From Thermoplasmata archaeon (lineage in GTDB: Archaea; Thermoplasmatota; Thermoplasmata; Lutacidiplasmatales; UBA184), in NCBI GenBank assembly GCA_021848165.1, contig JAJZMW010000024.1, positions 1 to 5,473 of the forward strand: a stretch of DNA of 5,473 nucleotides, given 5' to 3'. How positions within the stretch are numbered: position 1 is the stretch's first letter; the number at the start of each line of letters is the position of its first letter. The translations under genes and the position numbers were made by a program. The notes beneath the pieces are model-generated. The model saw only the letters and a list, made by a program, of their open reading frames with translations, ran no database searches and had not been told where the DNA came from. Below are positions 4,639 through 5,473 of this stretch, piece by piece.

Positions 4639-5473
4639 CTACGGAAGATCGAATCGACGCTCGAGCTGCGCGAGCAGCCTCCCGCCCACCCACGGGGCGA
4701 TCGCGTACGTCGAGGAGACCGCCGCAGTCCCCCAGCGGACCGCGCGCGGGGGGGCGAACGGATGGTCTTCGAGCAGCTCGCCCAGGAAGCGCCGGCACTC
4801 CGTCCGCGCCGCCGGCCCGGGCGCCCCCGCTCGGACGGGGGCGAGCGCCGCGCGGGCGCGGACCACGCGCCCGAGGAGGCGGGTCCTCTCGTCCAGCCAT
4901 TCCCCGAGCGCTCGCGGAGGGCGGCCCCGGGCGTAGCCGGCCCATCGGGCGTGGTCCTCCCAGTGCCGACGCTTCCAGCCCGGCGACCGGCTCGCGCTCG
5001 ACTCGGTATGGCGGTACTCGGTCGAGCGGACGTCGTCCAGATAGAGAGATCCGGGGGCGAGCGTCGCCGCGACGAAGACGAACAGATCCGGACAGATCGA
5101 TTCCCGGACGAGGTCTCGGACCGGCGCGGTGAGGATCGAGCGGCGGAAGACCATCGTGCTCGCGTTGAACCACTCGGTCCCGATCGATCGCATCCGTCGG
5201 ATCCCCTCCTCCTTGCGGTCCGCCGCGATGGCGAGCGGCCCGGTGCCATCGAACCCGCGATCGCGCTCCAGGGCGTCCCAGCGGGCGAACGGAACGGGCG
5301 CCCCGTCGCGATCGATAACGGAGACGCGGTTGCGGTAGTAGACGAGATCCGGGTCGGCCCGGAACCTCTCGAGGGCGCGTCGCAGGCGTCCGGGGCGGAA
5401 GCGGTCGTCGTCCTCGAGCACGGCGACGAGCGGCGCCCGGACCTGGTCGATCGCTTTGAGCCACCATCGCCCG
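4639..5473 (-). CDS. Glycosyltransferase family 2 (GT-A fold) protein, 5' end outside window
   Basis: The frame is open from the right edge (first full codon at 5472) to TAG at 4641-4639, giving 277 visible residues; the N-terminal strand and nucleotide-binding helix are missing. The visible part opens with WLKAIDQVRAPLVAVLEDDD (4-23), a helix and strand running into the acidic EDDD motif at 20-23. The GTG coding for Val18 is therefore internal and not a start. ADPDLVYYRNRVSVIDRDG is at 39-57, EWFNASTMVFRRSIL at 100-114, CPDLFVFVAATLAPGSLYLD at 127-146 (Asp129 in the catalytic-base position), and EYRHTESSAS at 152-161 closes the GT-A fold. A roughly 115-residue Arg/Trp-rich C-terminal extension follows. 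Block for block it matches the downstream GT2, although the C-terminal extensions differ. It is the promoter-proximal visible member of the minus-strand glycosyltransferase block. Donor and acceptor are unknown. Confidence 0.87.
   Translation of the reverse strand, partial: GRWWLKAIDQVRAPLVAVLEDDDRFRPGRLRRALERFRADPDLVYYRNRVSVIDRDGAPVPFARWDALERDRGFDGTGPLAIAADRKEEGIRRMRSIGTEWFNASTMVFRRSILTAPVRDLVRESICPDLFVFVAATLAPGSLYLDDVRSTEYRHTESSASRSPGWKRRHWEDHARWAGYARGRPPRALGEWLDERTRLLGRVVRARAALAPVRAGAPGPAARTECRRFLGELLEDHPFAPPRAVRWGTAAVSSTYAIAPWVGGRLLAQLERRFDLP

Noticed and set aside
1632..5132. A plus-strand open frame of 1166 codons spanning the whole minus-strand glycosyltransferase block.
   Set aside because: Its translation is Arg/Pro/Ala/Gly-rich with no recognisable motif, and it lies opposite three genes with clear GT4 and GT2 motifs. 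Strong GC bias at third codon positions removes stop codons from the opposite frames, which explains it.
4578..5249. An N-terminal extension of the GT2 gene that starts at 4577, reading up to 5249 in the same frame.
   Set aside because: That stretch overlaps the upstream GT2 gene in another frame and is Ser/Arg/Pro-rich with no motif. The ATG at 4577 sits just before the first GT2 strand.
1..5473. Possible mobile element, CRISPR array, tRNA or rRNA.
   Set aside because: Reading both strands gave no transposase or integrase motifs, no regularly spaced repeats, no inverted terminal repeats and no tRNA-like cloverleaf or rRNA signature.

Overview
The window is very GC-rich DNA, almost wholly coding, and most likely from an archaeon. 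The best lineage marker is the partial gene on the minus strand at the left edge. It encodes the N-terminal 72 residues of a PAC2-type proteasome assembly chaperone, a family typical of Archaea. The weak or absent Shine-Dalgarno sequences in front of transcription-unit-first genes, with short TATA-like (box A) elements about 25-32 nt upstream of the ATG, also fit an archaeon with leaderless mRNAs. A GC-rich member of the Thermoplasmatota is a reasonable guess, but the window alone does not prove it.

Layout. (1) 1-216 minus: 5' part of the PAC2 chaperone gene. (2) 217-355: divergent intergenic region with a TATA-like candidate for each direction. (3) 356-1579 plus: UDP-sulfoquinovose synthase (SQD1/Agl3 family), with the family's signature motifs almost residue for residue. 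(4) 1585-2499 plus: a GalU/RmlA-type sugar-1-phosphate nucleotidyltransferase only 5 nt downstream, probably supplying UDP-glucose to gene 3. (5) 2412-3476 minus: a GT4-family glycosyltransferase whose 3' end overlaps the nucleotidyltransferase gene tail-to-tail by 88 bp. (6) 3489-4577 minus and 4639-5473 minus (5' end outside the window): two tandem GT2-family glycosyltransferases that are paralogues of each other.

Taken together this is a surface-glycan cluster built around a sulfonated sugar. The plus-strand pair can turn glucose-1-phosphate into UDP-glucose and then, with sulfite and NAD+, into UDP-sulfoquinovose. The minus-strand block provides one GT-B and two GT-A transferases that could assemble a glycan containing that sugar, for example an N-glycan as in Sulfolobus (Agl3) or a sulfoglycolipid. 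Which transferase uses UDP-sulfoquinovose cannot be read from sequence. The GT4 enzyme is a candidate because the plant and bacterial sulfoquinovosyltransferases SQD2/SqdX are also GT4. I found no RNA genes, insertion sequences, CRISPR arrays or integration sites.
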